Assembly: GCA_011009095.1 (NCBI GenBank)
Contig: VTPC01089451.1
Span: forward strand, 1 to 64,000
DNA length: 64,000 nt
Direction: 5' to 3'
Source of the DNA: Ignelater luminosus
Taxonomy: Eukaryota; Arthropoda; Insecta; Coleoptera; Elateridae
Shown: in pieces, positions 1 through 11,900 of the stretch
Layout of the letters: each line of letters opens with the position of its first letter
Position numbering within the stretch: position 1 is the stretch's first letter
Program-made: the position numbers and the translations under genes
The notes under the pieces: model-generated
Seen by the model: the letters and a program-made list of their open reading frames with translations, nothing else
Databases searched by the model: none
What the model was told of the DNA's origin: nothing

Positions 1-58
1 TTATTTACGAGTGCTGCCATCTTCACGTTGAGGTCGGAAACTTTTCAGACCACTCTCG
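1..58 (-). mobile_element. Outer end of a mariner element cut by the window edge
   Basis: Bases 1-60 match 42181-42240 base for base with one mismatch (T at 53 against C at 42233), and the match stops exactly after the terminal TA at 59-60. In the complete copy this stretch is the outermost part of the 5' leader plus the 28-bp inverted repeat, with the transposase on the minus strand. So position 1 lies inside a second copy of the same mariner family, whose transposase would be to the left of the window. Only the end is visible, so nothing can be said about whether that copy is intact. Confidence 0.9.
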
Positions 59-60
59 TA

Positions 61-3000
61 CCCATCATTGCAAGCTTCAAAACATTTATGTTCTTTGATT
101 AAACGAAAACCCGACATGGTGGTGTTTAACAATGGACACGTAGTGGTTTTTATAAAAGATGGCTTCCAATTAAAAGTTTCTACTTTATAGAAAGTTTTAT
201 TTGCAGTTTTCGATTGTATTTGTAAAATGAATTTGCTCACAAATAATATTGTTTAATTTTTACACCTAGAATTAATTATTTGGCGGCTAGTTGTCCATAA
301 GAATGTCCCCTGTAAGCATTCGTGCGATTAAGCCATAAGTAAAGCTGACCAATCAGTGCTGCCCGTTGCTCGGTTGAATGAGGAGCTTGATTGTCTTTCC
401 TCCATCAAGATCTCTAATCCCTTGTGTTTCGGAGTTGCGCAGGCCTGACTGGAGTAACTCGTTGGACGTTCACATTTGGGACCAAATTGACTCGTATAAC
501 GACAATACACCTTCGGATGTCAAAACTACATTGCTTGGTTAACTAATATTCATTCATCTTGGGTTCCTTGAATGCCTCTATTGTCGCTGGCACCATCACC
601 TAGTTAGAAAACTCAACGTTACTCATCTATTTATTCACTGCGATCACTTGGCACACCATACTACCACATTTTTACAGCTGAAGAGAAACACAGGCTTCTA
701 AGACAGTTACTTCTTCCCTGTTAGAAGGAGGAAATAACATTGATGACGATGATGACGTTTGATGCAGCTCGCTCGAAAGGTATCCATCTTAAATAACATA
801 CAAACACATAATCTTTCTAAAACATCATGTAGAACTAAGACTGCATCGTCCTCGTTTTCTATTTCTACTAACTATTTTAACCCCGCATTCCTTCCAAAAT
901 CTTCAATGCAGTGTCATCGTTTTAAGTTATTGAACGAGCGACTGACAAGATTCCCAACACATTTAGACATGGTAAAACTAATTTGATTAGAGTAGACATG
1001 TCCGTGAATCGTTTACCTTTTTCCTACATCAAGATGGAAGTTGTTGAATACTAAAGTAGCAAGACCAGTGTATCAATTCTACATAAGTGTTCTCTGATAA
1101 ATTCAACCAGAGCCATCTGGAACCACAAATTTCAAGTTTAATTTGCCAATCTAAGTTTCAAATTGTTGTTTTTCCAATACAACTATCTAATCTGTTTACT
1201 CCGAATTCGTCTAGTCCATCGCTTTCCATAGTCAGTTTGGTCAGATTGCTGATTTCGTTTCTGGCATCAATATGCTTGATGTTACTAGTTTTTTTCTACT
1301 TTAGAGTGTAATATGGTAGTTACTAGCCTTCTTGAGACTCGACGCAGAAACGAGCGTTGATCACATAATGTAACATGGCTGGTACGTTAATGTTTTCCTG
1401 CACCTTGATACAGAAATAACCGACTTAACGACGCACTTGTGTTCCCCGATTACCTTAGCAAGTTTGTATGAGTCATTCTGTGTGCATGAGGACCAACCGT
1501 AGTTTACCGCAAGGAAAAACTGTCGCATAGCGTCGAAGACTTAAGACTGCAGCTGATTAATACAGAATAAATCATTCAAACTAGTACGTTTGATCCGGTG
1601 ACACTCCAGAATCAGCTTTTCCTAGAAATGTTCTCCATTGTCGGTATATAGATAGATACATGTAAGCTTAATCCTTCCAAGTTTCTTAAACTCAAATTTT
1701 TAATAGTCATGTTAATCCGTTAATACAGCCCCGCATCACTTTGAAAATATTCGACGCAGTGCCAAGAACACTTCGATGCAATAATTTGTTTAGAGTAAAA
1801 ATACTTCTTTTTTAACCCCGAGTATTTATTTTTCTGGTAACCGTTTCTCAATCCAATATTCCGCAAATAATCTGATTCATCGCCTTCCTGTTCTGTAGAT
1901 TTCGCTTCTAATTTCAACGTGCTTGATGTTACTAGTATGAACGACTTTCAAATACTTGTTGCTCACTATCAATTGAATTTTAATTTTTAATTTTAAGACA
2001 GTCTTCATGTTTTCAATTCTAGGTATTTCTGAGCATCCAAATCACAACGCAATGAAACAGGAAAAACGTACTCTTTGTTTACTACTCGCAAGAAAAATGG
2101 TTTGGCGACACCTGATGTCTAATAATCAAAATACTTTGAGAGAATCAGCCATTTCTTTGAATGGACATAGTTGGTTTTTCTAGTTCACATCAAAAATGAT
2201 TTGCAAAAATTTAAAAACAAGAATCGAGTAATATTTGCCTTCACAAAATTTCATTTAAAAGATTTACTCTATTATCTATCATAAAGATTAAACTTCCGCA
2301 TTTTTCCTTTGAAGCATTGGGTCATTCTTTAGATAAACTAATTAAAATAGTTTATGAGGGTATTCTGCATTCTGGTTTCCTACATAGATACGGGTACAGT
2401 TCAATCATAATAATGTCTCTTTTATAGTTTCAGATATAAATTTTATAAAGCAAAAAAGAAAATTTCTAACCTAACACCATACTAATTTTCCGACTAGTTA
2501 AAACAGAGGAAGTTCAAAAATCTAGCGTGTGTGTTGTTAAAATTGCCGAATTTAAAAATAAACACGCGTATTCCCTCTATTCCTTCCTCTATCAGCTAAT
2601 CATTCATCGGTGGGACTGTATAAGCTCGTATAGGGGCGTCGTGATGGGCGACTCGAGCAGACAGACAAACGACCTCGTGTCATCGAGTTCCCTTATCGTA
2701 TGAATTACCAAAGCTATGAAAAGGGGGATGGTGTTCGGGTAGTATGCCAGAGATCTTGATTCCCTGAGGGGGCAGAAATGCTATTACATCAGTCAGTTTA
2801 TATCGACTGGAATCCACTTTGATGCATGAGAATGCTGAAATTCCAAACCACCTAGTAACGCGAGAGGTAATTAAGTTGATCCATTATTCAAAAGAGAATC
2901 TTCTTAATCAAAATATTTATTTCATCTTTTAATCTCGTGTTTGTAACCACTTCATCTTTAAGATCAGGAAGAGAAAATAAAAACCAAAAACCACAAAGTT

Positions 3001-3895
3001 GGCTTCAAGATTCTTTTTCTTTACTTTTTGTGTGGTCTCGCAGTCAGTGTTGCAACAGCAACACAACATAATACACATAATAAGACAAGTAGTGTGTGCA
3101 GCTCATCGTATGTATATGTCACTGTTTTCTGCTGTTGTGCATGCGTGCATGTATCAGCATGTGTTATGTGATAAATGAAGGCTGTGAAGAATCTTTTTTA
3201 AAAACGACCGCGAGTCGAATTCCATCCGGGATAAATTTAGATGAGGAATAATAGAGCTCCGAGACGACACTTTAGTTATACTGCATTTTATAATAGACAT
3301 TCCAAAAATAATTGAAATTTATAAAAGGGACACAAACAGATAAAATCGAAATTTTGTTTATTGCATTCTTTTGTTACTTGTTTTATTTTTGGTCCGTTTA
3401 AAAATCAGAATGAAAGTGAATTTTAAAAGGACATTAATAATCTCAGCTATATTTATCTCGTACAATCCTGTTACAGACAACGCAAATTAAATCAAGACGT
3501 TTTCAATTGTTTCTTCTCAAGTTTGATTCTCTTTTATTTTTATTTAACAATTTAACTTCGTAATCTTTTATTCATATAATACAGTGGATTTGATATCCTA
3601 TTTACATCAGGCTTGCAACAGCTTGCAATTGTGTGCTATATTTAAACACGTAGCGTCGCATCGTTGAAGATAATCTCAGGTTATAATTTTAATATCTTAT
3701 ACCTGAATCACGTTCTACATCTGAGATATCTTACATAAACTTCTTCAATTTCTTAAAATTCTTAAAATTCTCACATTCAATGCAAACTGTTTTGGAAAGT
3801 ACATGTCAGTTACGTCTCATCAAGAATCGCAGTCAGCCACGACAGGAACGCTGTGACAGACACATAGCACACGATGGCAATCAAGCTTAATTCCG
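61..3895. other. Gene-free AT-rich stretch with a few weak internal repeats
   Basis: No convincing gene. All open frames are short and lack family motifs. A 17-bp word (TGCTTGATGTTACTAGT) occurs at 1273-1289 and 1920-1936, and related text near 878-910 and 1728-1760 (CCCCGCAT followed by AATGCAGTG or ACGCAGTGCC) suggests a very old duplication. A short perfect hairpin (GTGTTGC, loop AACA, GCAACAC) lies at 3047-3064. The part at 2540-2870 is less AT-rich and not visibly repetitive. Confidence 0.5.
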
Positions 3896-3899
3896 AGTG

Positions 3900-6560
3900 A
3901 TTCTGGCGAGTTTTTCAAGTCATAGATTCCTCATCATTTCTGGCCGGATGATGACACAGTAATATTAATGACCGAATGTGCCAACTTTATATTTGGTCAA
4001 CCATTTTCAACATTGCCCGATTGAAATTCGATAGCATCAACTAGTTCTTTTCAAAGTTTGGATTTAAGCCGACTCAAAATCATCAGTTTCTTTGAGTCTT
4101 TTCGACTTTCCTGATTTTGCAATTATTCATAGCAGCCAGAATTCGCATGATTACCGAACTTTTTGGCCTGCTGGTAGTTATTGAATTTTCTGGTTTAAAA
4201 AGCTCTTATTGCTCTTAAATTTCGTTATCTTCGTCTTTCAATTTCTCTAAGTTGGTCAAACCTAGTTGGATTATCACAATTGGCCAAAATTCGCCAGTCA
4301 ATTCGACTTTTTGGACTTATCGTGCAAAATTTTTTTCTCAATCCCAGGCGTTTCTCGAACTTGTTTGTTAGTTTCTTTAAATTTATTTGGACATTTCAGA
4401 TTAGTTGAATTTCATATATTAATCAGAATTAGCGGACCAATTGTACTTCTCAGGCTGATTTTGATTGTTAAGGTCTTTCAACCAAACCACTCTGCAGTTC
4501 TTCTCAAAGAGCGGATGAATTGGGTCGGTTCAGGCTTTAGTTTTTTAAAATGAAAATTTGCAGGTCAATTGAACTTTTGGGACTATTGATAATTGTTGGG
4601 CCGTATAAGTTCTTTGAGTTAAAAAGCTCTTATTGCTCATAGTATTGTACGAGTCAGACTTCTAAGTCTGCGCAGTCTCTCTTGGGCTTTTCAAGACAGT
4701 CGGCTTTTTCAAATTAATTCATCATGTTGGACAGAATTCCCAAGCCAATTAAACTTTTTGAGTCTTACAGTCTGAGAGTAATGATTGCTTCTTCTTCTCT
4801 GAAATGTTTCGTGTCAGTTTACCGAGCTCTTTGAACTAGTTGGGATTTTATAAGTGACCAAGATTCATTAGTTGATTCGGCGTTTCGAGCTGATCATCCT
4901 TGTTGAACCGCAAAATTTCTTTTGTAAAGGATTTGTACAAGAATCAGGTTTTTAGTCGGATCACTACCACATGCCTTTTCTTTAGATCTGCCTGGCTCCT
5001 TGGTTTGATCAAATGTTTTGAATTGCTCTAAATTCGCAAATCGAATCGAGATTTCTGAGCTCTTGCCATTTATCTTCAAAGAACAAAATTGTGTCAATTC
5101 AAATTTATTTCGTTTCTCCGGCCCATTATGAGTTTTTGTATTTCCTAAGTATCGTTGGGCCAGTCTGACTGTTCGGATTCAATGACCATCATGTTTTGTT
5201 AAGTCGTAGAAGTTCTTTGAGTAAAGAATGTCTTCTGATTATTCAGCCTTTTCTTAAGTTGGGCCTTTGCGCAGTTTTACTCAAAGGCTAGATTTGAGCC
5301 AATCCAAGCCATGCACGTTTTTAGAGCCTATTATGAGTTGAACCGTACAAGTTTTTGAGGCAAAAACATTGTTATTATTCAGTCATTTATGGGCGAGGCT
5401 TTCAAGAGAGAGTTTGCAATTCCTGTAAAAGCTCAAATTTGAACTGACCCAAATCTTACTTTTTTTCCTAGTTCCTTTTCAAGCTGACCGAATTATTCAG
5501 TTTTTTTTTAAATTTGCAAACTTTTTGGACTGCTTGCGTTTTTTGGGTCGTACAAGTTCTTTAAATAAAACGATTTTTATTACTCAATCATTCATAGGTC
5601 AACTTTCCAAGTGCGAGTTTGCATTTCTTCCAAGCTTGAATTTGAACTGATCCAAAGGTTTTTCCTTGTTGGGACATAAACTTTATTATTGTTGGCTTCT
5701 TTGGGTTTATCTGACTTTTCGAATTGATTCTTATTATTCAGTCATTTATGGATCAGGTTTTTAAGTTAGAGTTTGTAACTTTTCTAAAAGAATGACCAAA
5801 GTCTTATTTTTGAACTTTCGGAGTTTGTATGCGTTTTGAACGAGTTTTATGATTCTCGCAGCTTCTGTGAATTTGTCTGGCCCTGTCAAGCAGAATAATG
5901 TTTTTTGGGCTGATTGCTCTTATCGAACTGTACAGGTTCTTTGGGCAAAAAGATCTCAGTATTCAGTCTTAAGTTCAAATTTGAACTAACCCAAGCTTTA
6001 CTTTTTAGATTACTGGCATTTTTTCAAGCGTATGCCAGTTTTTCTAAGTTTGTCAGGATTTCTCAGATTAGTTAAATCTGCAAATCTTTTATTATTCAGT
6101 TTTGCACAGATCAGGTTTTTGAGTTGGACCATTACACAGGTGGTGTCAAAGCTCAGATTTGGATTAACCCAAACTTAATTCTACGTGCGTGGCTTTTCAA
6201 GTATGTCGGTTTCTTTTAGTCTGTCAGGCTTTTCAGAGTAATTTTTCTGCCTGCTCAAAATGTTCGAATGGATTTTTTGGGTTGATTACACTTTTTGCAT
6301 TGAATAAAATATTCCTACTACTGAAAGCTTTGGACGTGTCAGGTTTTGAAATCGGACCACTGCTGTGCAGTGCTTAACTTTCAGATTTGAGCTGGTCCAA
6401 ATACTTTTCGGTTTGTTTTTCTTCTTATATCAAACGAAATGCTGCATCTACAAGAGTTTTTACTCTTAAAAGGGTTTTAAATTTTCGAGTTGCTTGTTCT
6501 GGTTTGGTTTTAACACAGAGTAAGTTTTTCCATTAAACTGAACTTTTTTGGGTGCAGGGT
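3900..6560. repeat. Degenerate tandem-repeat array, irregular units of about 130-200 bp
   Basis: Recurring words are the sign. TACAAGTTCTTTGAG-like text followed by AAAAAGCTCTTATTGCTC or ATTATTCAGTCATTTATGG recurs near 4197, 4605, 5208, 5346, 5549, 5728, 5930 and 6080. A second motif, AATTCGC..CAATTGAACTTTTTGGACT, recurs near 4137, 4284, 4424, 4553, 4734 and 5512. Spacings scatter from about 130 to 200 bases, so the units are old and carry indels. The plus strand is strongly T-rich. Open frames here are by-products of the repeat. Confidence 0.65.
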
Positions 6561-7128
6561 TTGTCAAGATTACTACTGAATTATTCCAGAATTTGTCAAG
6601 GCCAAAAGCAAAAGGGAACAAGTAAAAAGACATTCAAGTTTAGAAACATGTAGATCAAATTCGGTTTTGAACAATTTTCTGATCTCTGTAAATGCTATTG
6701 ACTCAAATCTAAAGTTAGGAAAATAAAATGAATGGCCGGAAAACAGTTTGGGCAATAAATGAAAATATATTATAACAAATATCAAGAGGACTAAAAACAT
6801 AGTAAATCTTTTGAGAGCAATAGAGTGGAAGGTCAAATTTCAAACACATGGAAGATCTTGGGCAAAATATTAGTCAATATCAGAAAAAACTAAATTTAAA
6901 CAAGATTAAGTACACAATATAACATTTGGGCGTGGAACTTTTGATTTTGACCATCTTGGAAGTATTGTGAATCAAGATGAATTGTCAAAAAGTCAAAATT
7001 GATTTTGATATTGCTTTTTTTTGCAAGTCATTACTATATGTATCCATAATGAGATAATTTTGAATTGCAACTATTAGATAGAAATTTGATGCAGAAAATG
7101 CAAGCAACCGTTCAACTGTATATATTTC
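6561..7128. other. AT-rich spacer between the array and the first mariner
   Basis: No gene or clear repeat. The last 200 bases may be decayed array sequence (runs such as CAAAATTGATTTTGA), but no period can be fixed. Confidence 0.4.
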
Positions 7129-7130
7129 TA

Positions 7131-8436
7131 TGTCCAGAAAGTAAGTTCACTTTTTATTTCCCGCCGTTGCAGCGATGCGATCGCAGTTCCGCGCATGCGC
7201 GGCAATGACCTTGTATCGTTACTAAGCGATTGACGCCATTTTGAGTTAGTTATCTGCTGTTATCGTGTCACAGTGCTTGTTTATATTGGCGAAGGTAATT
7301 GAAAATTCCGCCGATTGCGAGATTAGATCAGTGATTCGGTTTCTCAATGCGAAAAATTTGAAACCAGTGGACATTCATCAACAGCTCTCTGAGGTGTATG
7401 GACAGAATGTAATGAGTTATTCTATGGTTGTGAGATGGGTAAAAAAATTCAACAATGGCCGTGTAAACGTGCACGATGAAGGAAGAAGTGGACGTCCATC
7501 ATTGGTTAATGATGAACCTGTTCATGCAGTGAATGAAAAAATTAGAGGAAACCGTAAGTTTACGATTTCTCTTCTTTCTATGGAATTTCCCCTAATTTCA
7601 CGATCCCTTCATGAAATTGTTCATGACAAACTGGGATATCGAAAGCTTTGTGCACGCTTGGTACCGAAAACTCTTACCGAGGATCACAAGAAAAAACGCC
7701 TAGGTGCTGCTCTTGAATTTTTGACTCGTTATCACAATGACGGGGACCATTTCCTTAACAGTATAGTGACTGGGGACGAGACTTGGGTAGCCTATGAGAC
7801 AAAACGGCAATCGATGGAATGGAGGCACACATCGTCACCAGCAAAGACAACATCGAAGCCGAATTTGACAACCTGGAAAATCATGTGCACAGTGTTTTGG
7901 TACAGATGTGGTGTTCTTTTAGTGGACTGTCTACCACGGGGCGAAACAATTACCGCTATTGCTTACTGTGATACGCTAAGGAATCTGCGTCGTGCAATTC
8001 AGAATAAGCGCCGTGGAAAGCTCACCAGCGGCATTTTGTTGATTCATGACAATGCTCGCCCCCACACTGCAAACCTTACACAGCAACTTTTGACTCAATT
8101 TGGATGGGAACAATTTGACCACCCACCGTATAGTCCGGATCTTGCTCCCAGTGACTTCTTCCTGTTTTTAAGCCTAAAATCAAACCTCGCTGGCAAGAAA
8201 TTCAATGACGACGATGAGATTAAAGAACATGTTGCAACTTGGTTACAGTCACAGGCGTCAACATTTTATGACGAAGGAATACAAAAATTAGTGCCACGCT
8301 ACGATAAATGCTTACAAAATGGTGGTAGCTATGTTGACTAATAGTTTTAAGTCTACAGATTCTTTTGCAATAAATTATTTTTCCTAATATACATTTGTTT
8401 TATTTTACCAGTAAAAATGAACTTACTTTCTGGACA
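7131..8436 (+). mobile_element. Mariner element, copy A1 (D,D34D), full length
   Basis: A 1306-bp element with imperfect terminal repeats beginning TGTCCAGAAAGTAAGTTCA at the left and reading TGAACTTACTTTCTGGACA at the right. It is flanked by TA at 7129-7130 and 8437-8438, the target duplication expected of mariner. A C also precedes the TA in all four ends seen here (two copies), so the exact boundary could be off by a base. The leader is GC-rich (7161-7215) and a possible polyadenylation signal AATAAA lies near 8371. A closely similar sister copy lies at 24196-25390 in the other orientation. Confidence 0.93.
7286..8341 (+). CDS. Mariner transposase, full-length frame with the ATG lost
   Basis: A DDE/D transposase of the mariner family that would bind the element's inverted repeats and cut and paste it at TA. 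The frame from codon TTG at 7286 encodes 351 residues, normal for mariner. It shows a helix-turn-helix region, the GRSGRPS linker, TGDETW (first catalytic Asp, residue 164), IHDNARPHTA (second, 255) and YSPDLAPSD (third, 290), giving the D,D34D spacing. The sister copy at 24196-25390 has ATG exactly where this one has TTG, so the start codon is mutated; the next in-frame ATG is at 7412 and would lose part of the DNA-binding domain. Relative to the sister it lacks one Leu (3 nt) and the three residues His-Glu-Thr after Tyr-Glu-Thr (9 nt, between GAGACA repeats). Probably inactive despite the long frame. Confidence 0.9.
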   Translation: MAKVIENSADCEIRSVIRFLNAKNLKPVDIHQQLSEVYGQNVMSYSMVVRWVKKFNNGRVNVHDEGRSGRPSLVNDEPVHAVNEKIRGNRKFTISLLSMEFPLISRSLHEIVHDKLGYRKLCARLVPKTLTEDHKKKRLGAALEFLTRYHNDGDHFLNSIVTGDETWVAYETKRQSMEWRHTSSPAKTTSKPNLTTWKIMCTVFWYRCGVLLVDCLPRGETITAIAYCDTLRNLRRAIQNKRRGKLTSGILLIHDNARPHTANLTQQLLTQFGWEQFDHPPYSPDLAPSDFFLFLSLKSNLAGKKFNDDDEIKEHVATWLQSQASTFYDEGIQKLVPRYDKCLQNGGSYVD

Positions 8437-8438
8437 TA

Positions 8439-10435
8439 GTGATACAACTCAGAATTAGTTCAAATTAGAAATTATAATTATTAAGATTATTTTAAATACA
8501 ACCCTGTACAATAACATTACCTGCTTCCACTGTGACTTTTATTATATTGACCTGTTTTTCGACTTTTAGAATATTAAAAAGACCACTAAAAAGGCTCACC
8601 TTTGCCTTTATGGTTGAAGCAGTAAATGTAATTAAGTCTGTTATTTAGCATGAAATTCTGAAATTAAAGAGGTCGCAGCAAAATATTTGTACTTCATCCT
8701 TAATGAACTTTTTTCCTCGACCATTTTTCTCCGCTTTTTACATTTTTTAAAACATTTTTGACATCAAATCAGATAACCCTAGTAACTGAAATGCTTAACA
8801 CTTTTTTCAAATATTTGCATATCTGTAAATTACTTTTTGCATAACCTTGAGTTAGCACTTAGAACTTTATTGCTTATTCAAACAATTGACTGTGATATTT
8901 CTTACTTAGGTCAACACGCACAATAATTACGTGAAACTATGTTTACATTCACACTTTACTAGTCACTATTTAAAAGTTTTACAAAACAATTTTTTTCATT
9001 TTATTATGACTATAACCTTCAGTTATTTTTATACAGTTCCCAGCGATTTTAAATTTTTTGAATTTCCCGCTAATTATTTTCAAGGTTGGATTATTTAGGT
9101 GTCAAAATAAAAATAAACGAATTTGTTCACACATCATCCATATGTGCCCAACACCCTGAAAATTCAAATAAATCATAGTTTCAACCCTCAAATTGCGGCG
9201 TTTCTAAAAAGGGATACTTTGGGGGATTCTGTATGCCATTTGTTTCCGTTCAAGACGTAATAAAATTAACGGGCCGTAAATACTATTTCAATAACGAACA
9301 TGTTCTTGTAATAATAAATTGACTTGATTTAAATAAACCAAAAAAAAAAGTTTCAAAGTGAAACTTGAAGGAGAAAAAAAAAAGTTAAGTTGCTTACGTG
9401 CAGCGAAACGTTGCATAATTAACGTAATCTATTTTATGTGACTTTATCGAACTCGAAAGTGGATTAACTAGTCACCATTTAAAGCTTATCAAGAATTTTA
9501 TTACCTATTCTTATAAAAAGTTATACATTTGCTCTAGAAATTAATTGGTCATTAGTAAGTAGCTAGGCTACAAAGGAGTGCATGTATTAGTACTGTTGTT
9601 ATAAATGTATAGCCTTAAAGGATAATAATTTTAAACCCTCAGTAACACCACCAAAAGGTACTCATAATTTATCCTAGCTAATTAAGCTAAAACCACTGTG
9701 AAATTTATGCCTAACAAAACCCCTTTCTGAAGTTCTAAGCTCAAAAAGGGTCAAACTAAACCGAAATTTAATTTAATACCATCTTGCACCCTACGCAAAA
9801 CTTCCAATCCTCGACACTTCTAAACAATATAATTACATGGTATTGCCGCAGCAATCATAAATAAAAGGCATTACAATGCATCTTTCACAGTTTTAAATTC
9901 GATCTAATCTCTCAAGGCGCACATGATGGGCTTTAATTGCATCTCGTTGGGTTCGAAAAAAAACGGTATCTCGTGTCAAACAAAGATGAAATGCATGAGG
10001 GTGTGTTTTGGTGTATGAGGAGGCGGACGTAATGTTATGGTATGTTCTTTAATGATTAAAGTGTATGATGTAAGACGTTTAAAGCGATAAAAATAAAAAG
10101 AGCCTCGTTGTGAACTGGATTTGTACGGTTTTACGCTCTGTCGTATATGTTTAGGGTGGTCCCCGGTCTTTTAAAAAGAATATTTGTGTTCGTGCTTTCC
10201 AGACAAAATAAAATTTATTTCAATTAACAAATGAAGATACTGAAACCAACTGTTTAATTTAATCAGAGCTTCCAACACATTACATCAATTGCTACATCGT
10301 TTTCATTTTTTTTTAATTTGAAGCTAACTCATATATCTAGTGAACTTCGTTTGTTTAATAATAATTGAAGTTTTATTTTATTTCGTTCTATATACACCTG
10401 TACTGTAGCTCGTCTGCAATTCTAGTGTAACCTAA
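8439..10435. other. Gene-free AT-rich stretch
   Basis: No recognisable gene or tandem repeat. A small perfect hairpin (AAGTTTCA, loop AAG, TGAAACTT) lies at 9348-9366, next to two A-runs. CAACCCTGTACAATAAC near 8500 resembles the ends of common insect transposons, but no partner end was found. Confidence 0.4.
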
Positions 10436-10439
10436 CCTT

Positions 10440-11900
10440 CTTTTAAAGATTGAAAAACGGGTGTGCCATGTAAAAAACTCCATAGCCAAAAACCAGTCAA
10501 AAGTTGAATTGAAAAAATACTAATTACCAAGGAGCAAATTCAAAAAAGGTTCAAAAGATACTAAGTCGAAAATTTAGATTGAAGAAGTTAAATTTCAAGA
10601 CTTTGTTTCAAGAGATGCAAAATCATGAAAACTATTTCGAATTTGTTGCTCAAAAAATCTTTATAAAATCATTAAATATAAAACCCAAAAAGTATCAAAT
10701 GCTATGAGAACATCACTTTGAGTTTATTTACAAGAAATATGAGTTAGAAAGTTCACACTTTATAGAAGTAAATATCAAGAACAAAACTGGAAAAGATCTT
10801 GACTTTGACTTCAGTTTTGTTCAGTTTTAATTCTGCTCAACAACGCCTTACTCTCTATAGAACAAGTTATTCCAATTCAATTGCTCAAAAAGATCTAAAT
10901 AGTAGATTTAGCCAAAAGCAACAATCTTTATGCAAATAGAATATAAAATATCAGACAATATAATTCGAGCAAAATATGCAAGTTTCTTAAGCAGAAACTT
11001 CTTATAATCTTGATGCCTACAAATTCAACCAAGAACGAAAACTTAAAAGAAGGACCAAATTTAGCTAAAACAAGTCAAGAGTAAAAGCAATATGAGGAAC
11101 ACTCGAAAGATACCGTTTGCCTATTGCTCAAAACTCAATAAATGCAAATTGGTAAAAACTCAAAACCCAAATTCAAAAACGTAGTCAAAAGCACACTAGT
11201 CTATCTTGAATTCCTTACAAAATATGGATTGGGCTACAACGTGGTTTAAATTTGATAACTCAAACAACTCTTGTATTACCAAACTACAATTTTGTCCCAT
11301 TTTTGACTTGGTTTCAAAAAGAAAAAAAACGAACTTACTAAGATTTAAATTGCTCGCAAGATCTAAATACATAGATGCATCAAAGCCAGGCCAAGAGCTA
11401 GAAACCTTTATGCAAATACTACAATTTAAGAAAAAATCAGTCAATAGTCGTTTTGAGTACAACTGTTCAGAGAGTTCAAATATAGTTCAAACAAAAATCG
11501 TTTTCCAAGTAAATGCTTCGGAATAATTCCCAGCCAATTTAATCAAAATCCTTTACGAAAACGCTCAAAAAAGGACGAAAGTCTAGCTTTAGCTAGTCAA
11601 GTAGTAATCTATTGCAATTTTATTCCTTAAAAAATCTGTAAAAACCAAACCAAGAATAAAAGCAATTTGACAAACAGGGCAAAAAGTACTTTCTGACATG
11701 ATAAGATTACTTTTGCGTTTGATTGTGAAATCACAAAAAGTATCAAAAAATCAAATTTAAGCAAACTCAAAAAAGTGAGTGTTATCATCTCATTTAAGAT
11801 TGCACTTGAACCATGCATGGTTGGTAAACAAAAGCTAATGAAGAACAAGGAGGCCAAAATCAATGGCTTCATAATCAAAGTCATCTTCTAAGAATTATCT
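10440..11900. repeat. Degenerate tandem-repeat array, unit about 235 bp
   Basis: The word ATTGCTCAAAAAGATCTAAATA and its variants recurs near 10642, 10878, 11120, 11347 and 11560, at spacings of roughly 210-245 bases. It is followed in the better copies by CAA..CTTTATGCAAATA. The plus strand is A-rich and the units are heavily diverged. Frames of about 100 residues on both strands at 11196-11526 are translations of this array, not genes. Confidence 0.6.

Noticed and set aside
11627..11884. Minus frame starting with a signal-peptide-like MKPLILASLFFISFC
   Set aside because: It lies in the 235-bp degenerate array, has no good splice donor behind it, and the rest of the frame is AT-driven.
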